In this document: positions 1 to 8,493 of the stretch, one piece after another
Layout of the letters: each line of letters begins with the position of its first letter
How positions within the stretch are numbered: the first letter of the stretch is position 1
DNA from: Microcaldota archaeon
Lineage (GTDB): Archaea; Micrarchaeota; Micrarchaeia; Micrarchaeales; Micrarchaeaceae
NCBI GenBank assembly: GCA_030040895.1
Contig: JASHSJ010000002.1
Coordinates: 1 to 58,433 of the forward strand
Length of the DNA: 58,433 nt
Direction: 5' to 3'
Made by a program: the position numbers and the translations under genes
The notes under the pieces: model-generated
Told to the model about the DNA's origin: nothing
Databases searched by the model: none
The model's input: the letters and a program-made list of their open reading frames with translations, nothing else

Positions 1-210
1 ATAAAGATTGAACTTTATCCCGATGTCGAGCATCGTCTTTATGTTTTTGGCTCTGAGCACTCCGAAGTGCAGCGGCGCAAGTCCTGACGGCTCAAATCCG
101 TCATAGGCAAGGGGATGGTCATTTGTCTCAAAGAGCTTTTTGAGCTCCTCTTCCGTGACTATTTCTTGCGCAAATCCCTTTATCGCTGCTATCTTCACCT
201 CCGTGTCCAT
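1..210 (-). CDS. tyrS: Tyrosyl-tRNA synthetase, N-terminal part (runs off window)
   Basis: Seventy codons are visible from an ATG at 208-210, reading leftward off the window. They contain the class I synthetase signature of archaeal/eukaryotic TyrRS, YDGFEPSG followed by PLHFG at about residues 36-50, which is the tyrosine pocket and the HIGH-like ATP motif. The enzyme charges tRNA-Tyr in the cytoplasm. TrpRS shares part of this motif, but the YDGFEPSG form favours TyrRS. The C-terminal bulk, including KMSKS, lies outside the window. Confidence 0.88.
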   Translation of the reverse strand, partial: MDTEVKIAAIKGFAQEIVTEEELKKLFETNDHPLAYDGFEPSGLAPLHFGVLRAKNIKTMLDIGIKFNLY

Positions 211-342
211 TTTATCGTAAGGTATTCTATGGAATATTCTTTAATGTTTGCGCACTCGGATGCAAAAACAAGCAATCCGTGTTATTTTTCATGATCAAGA
301 ACGTATAAATATCATAAAATTCGTGAATATTGCAGTGGATAC

Positions 343-1176
343 ATGGTTGAGATATCAAACGATGGAGTGACGGCAAAGATAAATGAACTGAATGCCCAGC
401 TATACAGTCTTGCACGCGGAAAAACAGAGGTAATGTGGCCGGGCGGAGCACCCAGCGAAGATCCACGGCGCGCTAATCTACCGAGAGGCAGCTGGCCAAA
501 CAGTTCGCTAATTGTGCTCCCTATATTCGGACCGGCGATCAACAATACCATATACGTGCGCGGTAAGCCATATTCCATGGGACAGCATGGCCTGTCCAGG
601 GCCCTACCGTGGACAGTCTCATCTTCAACAAGTTCGTCAGCAACCTTTGCGCAGGAATATTCCGCAGGGACAAAAGTTGTGGTAAAGGATGTAAATTCCG
701 CATTCCCGAACTCCTTCTCTACCAGAGTCACATATTCTATAGACAGCAAAGGCGGGCTAGTATTCGATCTCGGAGTGCAGAACAAATCTGAATTGCCAAT
801 GCCATTTGCAGCTGGCTTCCTTCCTGCCTTTGCACGCAAACCTGATGACAAGGTAGAAGTAAACCTGCAGGGAATCGATTCTGTGTATCTAGATGATATG
901 TCTCGCAGCACGCATTCAAATATGAGGGTGCTGGAACGCATAAATCTTGTAACTTATACCACAAGAGCCTACGATCTAAGATTTTCGCATACGTTTGGAA
1001 ACACAGCGCTGTGGGCCCAGGAAAATTGGCTTGTGGCAATAGCACCAGTAACTGCTCCGCCGCTGAGTGACAGGAAGGATCTTATCGGCCGGCCGGGATA
1101 CATGTCCATAAGAAAAGGAGAGGTAGCAAGGTTCAGGGCCAGCATAAGCCTTATTCTCAGGGAGGACCATGCTTAA
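343..1176 (+). CDS. Aldose 1-epimerase-like (galactose mutarotase fold) protein, possibly inactive
   Basis: The 277-residue protein has the GalM/LacX N-terminal pattern: a WPGG segment near residue 32, a WPNSS segment at 51-55, IFGP at 61-64 and the family QHG at 81-83 followed by LSR. Active family members interconvert alpha and beta anomers of aldoses. Two expected catalytic positions look changed. The usual His-Pro-x-Phe motif reads GFLPAF (His to Leu), and the C-terminal Glu-Pro motif reads AIAPVT (Glu to Ala). It may therefore bind sugars without mutarotase activity, or use other residues. A TATA-like sequence near 303-310 precedes the start. It ends 7 nt from the convergent tRNA-Thr. 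Confidence 0.72.
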   Translation: MVEISNDGVTAKINELNAQLYSLARGKTEVMWPGGAPSEDPRRANLPRGSWPNSSLIVLPIFGPAINNTIYVRGKPYSMGQHGLSRALPWTVSSSTSSSATFAQEYSAGTKVVVKDVNSAFPNSFSTRVTYSIDSKGGLVFDLGVQNKSELPMPFAAGFLPAFARKPDDKVEVNLQGIDSVYLDDMSRSTHSNMRVLERINLVTYTTRAYDLRFSHTFGNTALWAQENWLVAIAPVTAPPLSDRKDLIGRPGYMSIRKGEVARFRASISLILREDHA

Positions 1177-1183
1177 AAGGCTG

Positions 1184-1255
1184 AGCCTCAAGAGGGAATT
1201 GAACCCTCGGCCTTTCGCTTACCAAGCGAACGCTCTACCACTGAGCTACTGAGGC
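1184..1255 (-). tRNA. tRNA-Thr (GGT anticodon)
   Basis: On the minus strand the cloverleaf is complete: acceptor GCCTCAG/TTGAGGC with one G-U pair, D stem GCTC/GAGC, anticodon stem TTCGC/GCGAA around a 7-nt loop with GGT, and T stem GAGGG/CCCTC around TTCAATT. The discriminator is T and CCA is not encoded, so it must be added after transcription. There is no intron. Confidence 0.95.
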
Positions 1256-1292
1256 ACGCTTAGTAGATTATGCGGAAAGCATTAAAGAATGT

Positions 1293-2834
1293 TCAGCTCT
1301 GCTGCGTTACCGGTCCCATGACTGCAGAGGGCATGACATAGTTTGGAGGCATACCACGAATCCTCACAAACTCTATATAGAGCTGTGACGTGGAGCTGGA
1401 TCCGGGGGCCGTCTGGGTGAAGAACTCAGGACGTATCTGTCCAGTTATGCCCACCGTTATGCCGTTTGACATTATTAGGCTTCCGCCCGGGTACGATATG
1501 TCGTTCCATGTAAAGTATGACAGGTTCGAGAACATCTGCTGGTCCATAATGTTGTAATTCGTAGCCGCTGATGGCAGCGGCACAGCCGTCCCGGTGTACG
1601 TACCTAGCCAGTAATACTGTGGCTGGGCCCCGCTCGACTTGGAATAATATCCGTAGTTCACCGTTGCAAGCCCGGTGCCCGCGTATGCTGTCATGTTGTC
1701 CATGATCCCCGTGCCGCTGCTGCCATAAGCATTCAGCAGAGCCTCCACTATGAAGCTCTTCACCGTGGTAGTGAACGGAATATTTGATGTTATTGAGGCA
1801 ATCTCGTTGCTGCCGGTGGACTCAAGCAATAAGCCGTTGCTGACCATTATCTTGCCGCCGTTCTGGTTTGCTGGAATCCAAAGAGCGGAAAGCGAAGAGC
1901 CAGCGAAGTCATCGTAGAAATTGAAAACTACATTTCCGTTGTCGTACTGCGCATAGTTAGCGCTCTGGTTCGGTGCCTCTCCGGCAAATACTCCATCATA
2001 TCCAACTGTATTTGACAAGAACTCCATCTTTATCACCACGTTTGAGCTTGGTTGTATAGCAAACGGCAGCCTGACCCAGAAGATCGCGTTTGTGACGGAG
2101 TTTGAGAGGCAGTTTATTTCGCACCAGCTGGGGAGTTCGGTGTTATAGTAGTAGAACCTTATGTTGCCCAGGGTGTTGCTCTCGTATGGGGTGTATGCGG
2201 TATTTGACGGCAGGAAGGTTATCTCTTGCTGGAAAGGCGCTGATGATGGGGCGTACTGCTGGTTAACAATTGTTATTGGGACATAGTATGAAGTCGTGAC
2301 GGCGTTCGCTATTATTGCATTGACGGAAATCGCCGATGCAGTTGGCTGAACCCTTATGCTGCCTCCGAAAATCGTATTTGATGCGGGCGTGCACGAAACA
2401 GTTGATACGTTTTGCGGCGCAACGGCGCAATAGTTTGAATAAACATCAAATGTTCCGGAATAAACGAGCGTCGGATTTGGCGTGAAACCGAAGTCTGCCA
2501 CGCAATATATTGTCTGCCCCTGTATCACGTTCTGGGGGGTGCAATACCCTGATGTGCTGCTCTTCGCATTCAGCACAGCGTTGAAACTTTGCACTGCGAC
2601 CACGCCGGGCTGCGCGGCCGTTGCCTCCAGGACAAGCGCAGACCCCCCGTTTGTCATTAGCAAAGTTGCATCAGAGCAAGTGAAACCGCTGTAGAAAGTG
2701 CACTGGAACGGCAGCGTGTACGATGGGAGGTTTATGAACAGAGCTATGGTTGCTATCACTATTGCAACTATTATAAACATGTAGCCATATACTGACAGGA
2801 ATTCTACGGCTGCCTGCGACCTCCCTGAATTCAT
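1293..2834 (-). CDS. Secreted class III signal-peptide (pilin-like) protein with DUF2341-like lectin domain
   Basis: The 513-residue protein starts with a short charged segment, then SQAAVEFLSVYG and a hydrophobic helix to about residue 33. This is the archaeal type IV pilin (class III) leader cut by a PibD/FlaK-type peptidase. A Cys-containing N-terminal domain resembles the one in the 953-residue protein at 26619-29480: both have a hydrophobic helix, an early Cys-x(n)-Cys, and a CTP-x(n)-C pattern. The middle part, with WVRLPFAIQPSSNVVIKM and a YDGVF segment near residues 250-280, resembles DUF2341, a lectin-like surface domain. It probably sits on the cell surface or a filament. No prepilin peptidase is in the window. 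Confidence 0.75.
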   Translation of the reverse strand: MNSGRSQAAVEFLSVYGYMFIIVAIVIATIALFINLPSYTLPFQCTFYSGFTCSDATLLMTNGGSALVLEATAAQPGVVAVQSFNAVLNAKSSTSGYCTPQNVIQGQTIYCVADFGFTPNPTLVYSGTFDVYSNYCAVAPQNVSTVSCTPASNTIFGGSIRVQPTASAISVNAIIANAVTTSYYVPITIVNQQYAPSSAPFQQEITFLPSNTAYTPYESNTLGNIRFYYYNTELPSWCEINCLSNSVTNAIFWVRLPFAIQPSSNVVIKMEFLSNTVGYDGVFAGEAPNQSANYAQYDNGNVVFNFYDDFAGSSLSALWIPANQNGGKIMVSNGLLLESTGSNEIASITSNIPFTTTVKSFIVEALLNAYGSSGTGIMDNMTAYAGTGLATVNYGYYSKSSGAQPQYYWLGTYTGTAVPLPSAATNYNIMDQQMFSNLSYFTWNDISYPGGSLIMSNGITVGITGQIRPEFFTQTAPGSSSTSQLYIEFVRIRGMPPNYVMPSAVMGPVTQQS

Positions 2835-2871
2835 GATATAGCTTCTTAATAAGCATTAAAATAATGTATGA

Positions 2872-3687
2872 TTGAAGGCCGTGGTTGCATTGGAAGACCA
2901 ATACTTGGAGTTGCTCAAGACAATAAAGCCGAACAGGAAGCTCGGCCAGTGCTTCCTGACGAGCAGGAGCATCGCGAAATCGGAAGCCAATTTCGGGATA
3001 GGAAAGAGTGTGGTGGAAATGGGGCCTGGGCTAGGCATACTAACAAGGGAACTGTGCAGGACTGCAGAAAAGGTTCTTTCCATAGAAAAAGACAGCAGGC
3101 TCTATGGAATACTCAAGAGCTCGTTGAAGTCGAAAAAGCTTTCGTTGGTCAATTCTGACTTCTTTGAGGTTCCAAAGACAAGGTTCAGGGGCATAGACAT
3201 AATGATATCAAATGTCCCATACGTGCTTTCCAGCAAGACGGTGTTCTGGCTTGCGCGCATGCGCATGCCGGCAGTGCTATGCCTGCAGAGGGAATTCGTG
3301 GGGCATATGCTTGCCACTGCGGGCAGCAATTCCTATTCAAGGCTCAGCGTTATGTCATCGCTCAGTTTCACAATAACAAAAATATTTGATGTCCCGAACA
3401 GTGACTTCTATCCGAGGCCTAATGTAAGCTCGTCTCTGATCCACATGAAGCCCAAGGGCACGCAGATAAGCGGGAATGAAGCCGCAATAATAGGCGCCCT
3501 GATGATGCACAAGAAGAAGACCGCAAGGAATGCAATAATAGACTCATCGGAGGAGTTTGGAATGAAGCACTCAGAAATAAAACCTATAGCCTCAAACATA
3601 AGGGGCTCGGAGAAAAGGCCCTTCCAGCTCAAGCCAAATGAATTGCTGGAAATGGCACGCGAGCTCGCAGACAAGATATCAGAATGA
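2872..3687 (+). CDS. ksgA: 16S rRNA dimethyladenosine transferase KsgA/Dim1
   Basis: This SAM-dependent enzyme dimethylates two adjacent adenosines in the 3' hairpin of 16S rRNA during small-subunit assembly. Seen in order: KLGQCFL near the N-terminus (family hallmark), the SAM loop VEMGPGLGILT, an SIEKD acidic turn, and motif IV NVPY. Length (271 aa) fits the family. No in-frame ATG precedes the conserved part. The start must be TTG 2872, GTG 2881 or TTG 2890, because an in-frame TGA lies at 2869-2871. The ATGs at 2864 and 2868 are out of frame. It overlaps the convergent hydrolase gene by 9 nt at its 3' end. Confidence 0.93.
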   Translation: MKAVVALEDQYLELLKTIKPNRKLGQCFLTSRSIAKSEANFGIGKSVVEMGPGLGILTRELCRTAEKVLSIEKDSRLYGILKSSLKSKKLSLVNSDFFEVPKTRFRGIDIMISNVPYVLSSKTVFWLARMRMPAVLCLQREFVGHMLATAGSNSYSRLSVMSSLSFTITKIFDVPNSDFYPRPNVSSSLIHMKPKGTQISGNEAAIIGALMMHKKKTARNAIIDSSEEFGMKHSEIKPIASNIRGSEKRPFQLKPNELLEMARELADKISE

Positions 3688-4344
3688 ATACCTGGGCTCT
3701 TGGACCTCTTTCATGAAGAGGGCGTTTTTCACCTTCTTCTTGAACTCCTGTTCTGCTGCATCAGCCTTCTCCTTGCCAAGAACCTGTTTGTAGTGCATTG
3801 GCACTGAGTGCTCGGCGCCGATTGCGTTGGCGGCTTCTGATGCCTCAGCCGCATCCATGACATACGTACCTCCCATCGGCAGCAGCGATGTCCATATGCC
3901 ATTGAGCCCTTTCATCTCATCTGTAAAATCTGTATCGCCAGCGTGGTAGATCTTTAGACCGCCTATGCCTATGATGTATCCGACCCAGTTGTTCTCCTTC
4001 GGGTGGAACATGAGCCTTTCCTTCTTGGTATTGTATGCCGGAACCGCTTCTATGCTGGATGTCTTGAACCTGTCACTGAATCCCGGCTTGGCGACCTGGA
4101 AGTTCTTGAACTCGTTGCCCCCGAGGCAGTTGGGCGCGCTTATGACAAGGCCTTCGGGCTTCAGCACCTTCGCTATTTCATCCTTGTTGCAGTGGTCCAT
4201 GTGTGCATGGGTTACCAAAACTAGGTCTGCCTTCTCGTTTATCGAAGGACCTATGTTGAACGGGTCTATGAATATCGTATATCCATCGTTCTTTATGTAG
4301 AACGACGCATGTCCTATCCAGAACAGCACCTTGTTTACGTCCAT
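3679..4344 (-). CDS. Metallo-beta-lactamase-fold hydrolase (UlaG/UPF0173-like)
   Basis: The 221-residue protein has the metal-binding HAHMDH motif at residues 46-51, a later HAGDTD and a C-terminal VPMHYK, as in UPF0173/UlaG-type metal-dependent hydrolases. It likely binds two Zn or Mn ions and acts in the cytoplasm; the substrate cannot be read from sequence. Unusually for this window the start has a clear Shine-Dalgarno GGAGG (plus-strand cctcc 4352-4356) seven nt before the ATG. A TATA box lies at about 4377-4383, and an inverted repeat sits between it and the expected transcription start, so repression is plausible. Confidence 0.88.
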   Translation of the reverse strand: MDVNKVLFWIGHASFYIKNDGYTIFIDPFNIGPSINEKADLVLVTHAHMDHCNKDEIAKVLKPEGLVISAPNCLGGNEFKNFQVAKPGFSDRFKTSSIEAVPAYNTKKERLMFHPKENNWVGYIIGIGGLKIYHAGDTDFTDEMKGLNGIWTSLLPMGGTYVMDAAEASEAANAIGAEHSVPMHYKQVLGKEKADAAEQEFKKKVKNALFMKEVQEPRYSF

Positions 4345-4358
4345 TTATCATCCTCCAA

Positions 4359-4374
4359 TTAGACATGTGTCTAA
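4359..4374 (-). promoter_or_regulatory. Inverted repeat, candidate operator of the hydrolase gene
   Basis: TTAGACA, two spacer bases, then TGTCTAA: a perfect 7-bp inverted repeat. It lies between the minus-strand TATA-like box (4377-4383) and the Shine-Dalgarno (4352-4356) of the gene starting at 4344. A dimeric repressor bound here would block polymerase. No regulator is encoded next to it. Confidence 0.5.
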
Positions 4375-4494
4375 GGATATAAATCCCTATTGCCAAGTTT
4401 CCGTGTTTTTAAGGAGTCCAGAATTCACGAAATATGCAGAATTACAGACGTATGGGATATTAATAAATACCAAAAACGCGTATATAATATTGGG

Positions 4495-7400
4495 ATGAAG
4501 ATGACGGGAATAGGACTGGTATTGCCGGCGTTGGCGCCGTTGCTAGTGATTATACTTAGCTCGATTGCTACATCATCGCTTGTGGCGCTCGCAGCCGTAT
4601 TCATATTCATAATAGCGGCCGCAGGGATGACGAGAGGACTTGACGTGTTCCAGATACTGGGACTGAACGCAGTGCTGGGAGCGGTAGGAAGTGTTGGAGT
4701 AGGGGGCGCAGGAAGAGGCATGAGGTCTGGATCTGCGGTTAGATTTACTGGGGCATATACGAGGGCTGTGGGAGGCGCTCTGACCGGATCAGCAACAACA
4801 TTTTTGGGAGGAGGGCTCAAGAAGAATCCAGTTACAGGAAGACCTTCTTTTGACTTGTATGGAGTCCAGGGCATGGAAAAGGTGCTGGAAAAGGCTGGAC
4901 AGAAACTAGAAACACGTTTTCCGAATGGTTTAGCTAGCGTACCAGTATTAGGAAGAGTAACTAATAGTTCACAAAGTCGTGAGACCGCAACGATAATGCA
5001 TAGCAAAATGGCAGGAGAGCGCGAAGCTAATGCAAATGGCGTGTCAGTACTGCCTATGGGAGGAGTACAAATGGCTGTTGCAGGAGGGCTAGTTGTGGGT
5101 GCCACTGCTGCTACTGCTGGTGCGTTAATGATAGAGAGAGACAAAGGTCAGCAAAAAACGACAGCCTCCAGTAGGGGAGAAATGTTTGTGAACAGCAGCG
5201 CAGGACTCCCGCCTGCAGGCTCTGAAAATAGGCAAAAGACAGAGCAGGATGCCATAGATAGAGGGAAAAGGGCATGGGATAATAGGGAAGGGATTTCAGG
5301 CACAAGAAGGGGGCAGAGCGCTGAAACAAAGACAGTTGAAGAGCAGCGCAGCAGAGTAGACAGCATATTGAAGGGCAAGAAGTCAAAAGAAGAAGAGGCG
5401 GAGGAGAGCGTAACGGAAAATGCTGCAGTTGAGGGTACAGTTTTTGGCCCTCTTCCTAAGGACACCGCCAGGAACGAGGATTTCAGGCAACACCGCATTG
5501 GAGAAGCAAAGGAGCAACTGGAAAAACTAGAAAGCCAGAGAAGTAGACTTAGTGAAGAAAGGGAGGCTGCGGTAAAGGCTGGAAATGCTGATGAAGTAAA
5601 TGCCATAGACAAGAGAACTAAAGATCTGAATGATAGGATCGACGCCGCTAATGAAAGGATAGAACTTATGGATAAGTCAAAGTTGCTAGGAACAGTAAGC
5701 ACAGTCGAATCTAGGCAGAGCAAAACCCCTATTATAGAAACCGGAGAGGGCCCTGGACTTCAAACAACACGCAAAGAAAGAAAGATGATGCAAATAGAGC
5801 AACAGAGGGAAGCCCTAAAGCTGATAGCTGACGCGCAGAAATCGGACAGGCAGAAGAAACAGATGAATAGAATTTTTGCGTACGTAAACCCTATGATGGA
5901 CAAACGTGATAAACTGGAGAGTGAAATAGAGTGGAACAAGAGCCACGCGGCTACGCTTGGAAAGAACAACGAGGAATTGGAAGAGCATTATGCAACTCTG
6001 ACTGCTAACAGGGATGCAATGCTAAAAGAGCAGGAAGCGCTCAGGAAGGCTGGAAGGAATACTGAAGCCGATGCACTCAACAAAGGTTTAAGGGGCCTTA
6101 ACAAGGGCATCTCAGCAATAGATAAACAGATGAAGGATACAACCAAGAGGATAGAAGCGCTCAACAAGAGGTCAAAGGAAGCTGCGAAACAGAAAGAGGC
6201 ACTGAGCAAGAGAATAAACCTTGCAGCGAAAACGGTAACTACGGAACCAGGAATACCAGTTCCTATAAAGGGCAAGCTTAGTTCCTATGTTATGCTATCG
6301 AGTAAGGGTGGAAAGCCGCTCGAAACTTGGAAGACTTCTGTTGAAACTAAGCGTGAGAGACTGGAGAGGAAGAGGCAGAAGCTGGAGCTGGGCACTGAGA
6401 TAACTGTGCCGTTCTTCGCCTTTAGGACTGGCAGGAGCTACGTGCACCCTGTAGAGAAAGAAGAGCTTAGGACGGAGGTAGTAAACGGCACAGGTGAGAA
6501 GGAGGCGGTGGTAAGATTTGATCCGGAAAGCGGAAGGACTGAAGTGTCTGTGGAAACTGTGCCCATGGGAAAAAAGGTATTAAGAGCAATACCTAGACTT
6601 GATGCAAAAGGCAATCCTATAAAAGGCGACGATGGACAGATAATATATGAAAGGGTCAAGCACACTACATTCGTAGTGCGTGAATTCTCGCCAAATGAAT
6701 ACAGGATATTCCCATCGATTTCTGGCGGTGGAATTCTCACAATGAGCGGAAAGTCTAGATCCACTGCGGCTCTTACAAATGATATAAGTAGCACAAGCAG
6801 AAGGATGCGCAGCGAGCGCTCATGGTCTATACTAGGACACCCAGTGCGTGCTCTTCCAAAGACCAACAAGGAATTTGAGGCTGTGCAACAGCAGCACAAG
6901 GAGAGAGAACAGGGAACAGCTGATGCGATAGCAAGTGCAGAGAATGCAAAGCTGGAAAAGGCGAAGGAGAGGGGTGGCTTCTGGGCTGAAACGCTCGATG
7001 GTGCCGAGAAGGAAAGAGCCGGATTAATAAGTGACAGAGAGGTGCTGCTCAAGGCTGGAAAGACTCAGGAAGCTGGATGGCTTGATAGAAGGATAAAGAC
7101 CTTGGATGGGAGAATAGAGGAAGCTAGATCTGCGATAACCAGGGGGGTTGCGAAGAAAGTCACTAAGAAGGCGGCAAAGAAGGAGCTAGCGGCACGCGGC
7201 AGGTTGCTGAAGGGCATGCGTGAAAAGGCAGATAGAGAGCAGAAAGACATAAAAAGAGAACAGGAGCAGTTCAGGCAGGAATACGGCGACCGCAAGTACT
7301 ACGAGTTACTTGATGAAGCAAGGCAGGAAGCCAGGGAGCGCACAGGGGAGGCACATTTTGCAGCACTAAGAGACTTCCGTACCTCAATAAGCGACTTCAA

Positions 7401-7740
7401 CAAGTACAGAATGAACGAGCATGGATATCTTGAACCTGCGCTTGGAAGTGGCGGCTCAGACAGGAAGAAGCTCGATGAGAAATATAACACTGAGATGGCG
7501 TCGCTATATGACAGATTCCAGATTATAAAAGCAAGAATGGACGCAGCAGGGCTAATACCGCGGACTGATCCGAACAGGAGCAAGATAATTGCGGCGATAG
7601 AGAAAGAAAGGACCGCCATAGTAACAAAGATGGCAAGGAAGAAAAAAGAATATGACCTACTCACAGCAGGAACTGCGCCGGTGGAATCAACAGTAGCCGT
7701 GAAGAATTCTGGTGTTTCGGCACCACCAATATCTGCTTAG
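4495..7740 (+). CDS. Giant membrane-anchored coiled-coil protein, function unknown
   Basis: From ATG 4495 the protein is 1081 residues. The reading frame stays open upstream to 4390, but a TATA-like stretch at 4459-4468 lies about 27-36 nt before 4495 and supports a leaderless start there. Residues 5-45 hold two hydrophobic segments, followed by a Gly/Ala-rich region with another short hydrophobic stretch near 205-225. The rest is highly charged Lys/Glu/Arg/Gln coiled coil. It is broken by a non-coiled region near residues 640-770 (from about 6400 to 6830). A motif of the form KAGxxxEAxxLDKRIKxL occurs three times. I do not recognise a family. It could be a structural scaffold or part of an envelope machine. 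Confidence 0.75.
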   Translation: MKMTGIGLVLPALAPLLVIILSSIATSSLVALAAVFIFIIAAAGMTRGLDVFQILGLNAVLGAVGSVGVGGAGRGMRSGSAVRFTGAYTRAVGGALTGSATTFLGGGLKKNPVTGRPSFDLYGVQGMEKVLEKAGQKLETRFPNGLASVPVLGRVTNSSQSRETATIMHSKMAGEREANANGVSVLPMGGVQMAVAGGLVVGATAATAGALMIERDKGQQKTTASSRGEMFVNSSAGLPPAGSENRQKTEQDAIDRGKRAWDNREGISGTRRGQSAETKTVEEQRSRVDSILKGKKSKEEEAEESVTENAAVEGTVFGPLPKDTARNEDFRQHRIGEAKEQLEKLESQRSRLSEEREAAVKAGNADEVNAIDKRTKDLNDRIDAANERIELMDKSKLLGTVSTVESRQSKTPIIETGEGPGLQTTRKERKMMQIEQQREALKLIADAQKSDRQKKQMNRIFAYVNPMMDKRDKLESEIEWNKSHAATLGKNNEELEEHYATLTANRDAMLKEQEALRKAGRNTEADALNKGLRGLNKGISAIDKQMKDTTKRIEALNKRSKEAAKQKEALSKRINLAAKTVTTEPGIPVPIKGKLSSYVMLSSKGGKPLETWKTSVETKRERLERKRQKLELGTEITVPFFAFRTGRSYVHPVEKEELRTEVVNGTGEKEAVVRFDPESGRTEVSVETVPMGKKVLRAIPRLDAKGNPIKGDDGQIIYERVKHTTFVVREFSPNEYRIFPSISGGGILTMSGKSRSTAALTNDISSTSRRMRSERSWSILGHPVRALPKTNKEFEAVQQQHKEREQGTADAIASAENAKLEKAKERGGFWAETLDGAEKERAGLISDREVLLKAGKTQEAGWLDRRIKTLDGRIEEARSAITRGVAKKVTKKAAKKELAARGRLLKGMREKADREQKDIKREQEQFRQEYGDRKYYELLDEARQEARERTGEAHFAALRDFRTSISDFNKYRMNEHGYLEPALGSGGSDRKKLDEKYNTEMASLYDRFQIIKARMDAAGLIPRTDPNRSKIIAAIEKERTAIVTKMARKKKEYDLLTAGTAPVESTVAVKNSGVSAPPISA
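5521..7125 (+). repeat. Three internal coiled-coil repeats in the giant protein
   Basis: Related segments are encoded near 5521-5660, 6001-6160 and 7009-7125 (protein residues about 342-389, 502-555 and 838-877). Each has a charged run, then AVKAGNADEVNAIDKR, ALRKAGRNTEADALNK or LLKAGKTQEAGWLDRR respectively, then a helix of the type xLxxRIxxA. They look like helical hairpins with a Gly turn at KAG. The DNA copies are diverged, so the duplication is old. Confidence 0.6.
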
Positions 7741-7752
7741 TTGATAGCTACG

Positions 7753-8493
7753 CTACTTCTGGGGCTGCTTCATGAACTGCTTGGCAAGCTCGCTGCCTAT
7801 CGCAACTCCTGTCGTTATCTCGGGCATTATCGTCCTATAAACTCCCACCATGCCGAGCTTTGGTATGCTGTCGACGTCGTTGATCCTGCTGATGACCCGT
7901 ATCCTTGGATTGGCTGACTTTGCAGCCACCGTTATCAGCGCGTTCTGGACATCGTCTTCATCGCACGCAACAACATATATCGCGCGCTTGGCCCCAGCTA
8001 TCTCGAATGATTCCTGAGACTTGGGGCTTCCGATGACTGCCATGTGCTTCCTCCTGGCAAAATGAAACGCATCGTGTTCCCTCTCCGCTATGGCCACGCT
8101 CTTCACGTTTATCTGGGCAAGCTCGTTGGCAACGTATTCCGCAAAGCTGTTTGCGGGGGCTAGCACAACGTGGTTTTCTAAATTCCTTATCTTTGAAAGC
8201 CCGAGAATGCGGCTCATCCTGAACCTCTTTATCATGTCAAAGAACATGGTTGCGAATGCGGCTGCCCATATCGCAAAGACGAATGCGTTTATAACTCCTA
8301 CTATGGGCACCAACGGGCTGGATTCGAATGCTATTGGCAGCAACTGGAAGTTCACCTGCAGCGATGACAGGATGTTCCAGAGCAGCGCTGTGCCCGGGCT
8401 TACTCCAGATATAAGCAGCAGCATGAACGATATGAAGAACATTAGCAGCCCGATGTAAACGAGCATGAACCTTGTGGTGTTCTCCTGCTTCAT
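7753..8493 (-). CDS. Two-TM RCK (TrkA-N-like) protein with no K+ filter and no Gly-rich loop
   Basis: The 246-residue protein has hydrophobic helices at about 8-29 and 60-84, then a Rossmann-like TrkA-N/RCK region from about residue 107. Architecture matches the MthK-type channel, but the loop between the helices has no TVGYG-like sequence. The dinucleotide loop reads LAPANSF where GxGxxG is expected. It starts with a 4-nt ATGA overlap with the upstream RCK gene, so both are almost certainly translated from one mRNA. A regulatory or structural subunit of a hetero-oligomeric channel is the most economical idea; conductance on its own looks unlikely. Confidence 0.75.
   Translation of the reverse strand: MKQENTTRFMLVYIGLLMFFISFMLLLISGVSPGTALLWNILSSLQVNFQLLPIAFESSPLVPIVGVINAFVFAIWAAAFATMFFDMIKRFRMSRILGLSKIRNLENHVVLAPANSFAEYVANELAQINVKSVAIAEREHDAFHFARRKHMAVIGSPKSQESFEIAGAKRAIYVVACDEDDVQNALITVAAKSANPRIRVISRINDVDSIPKLGMVGVYRTIMPEITTGVAIGSELAKQFMKQPQK

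Noticed and set aside
2868-3158. Alternative ORF from ATG 2868 over ksgA
   Set aside because: It is out of frame with the strongly conserved KsgA motifs, and its product shows no recognisable pattern.
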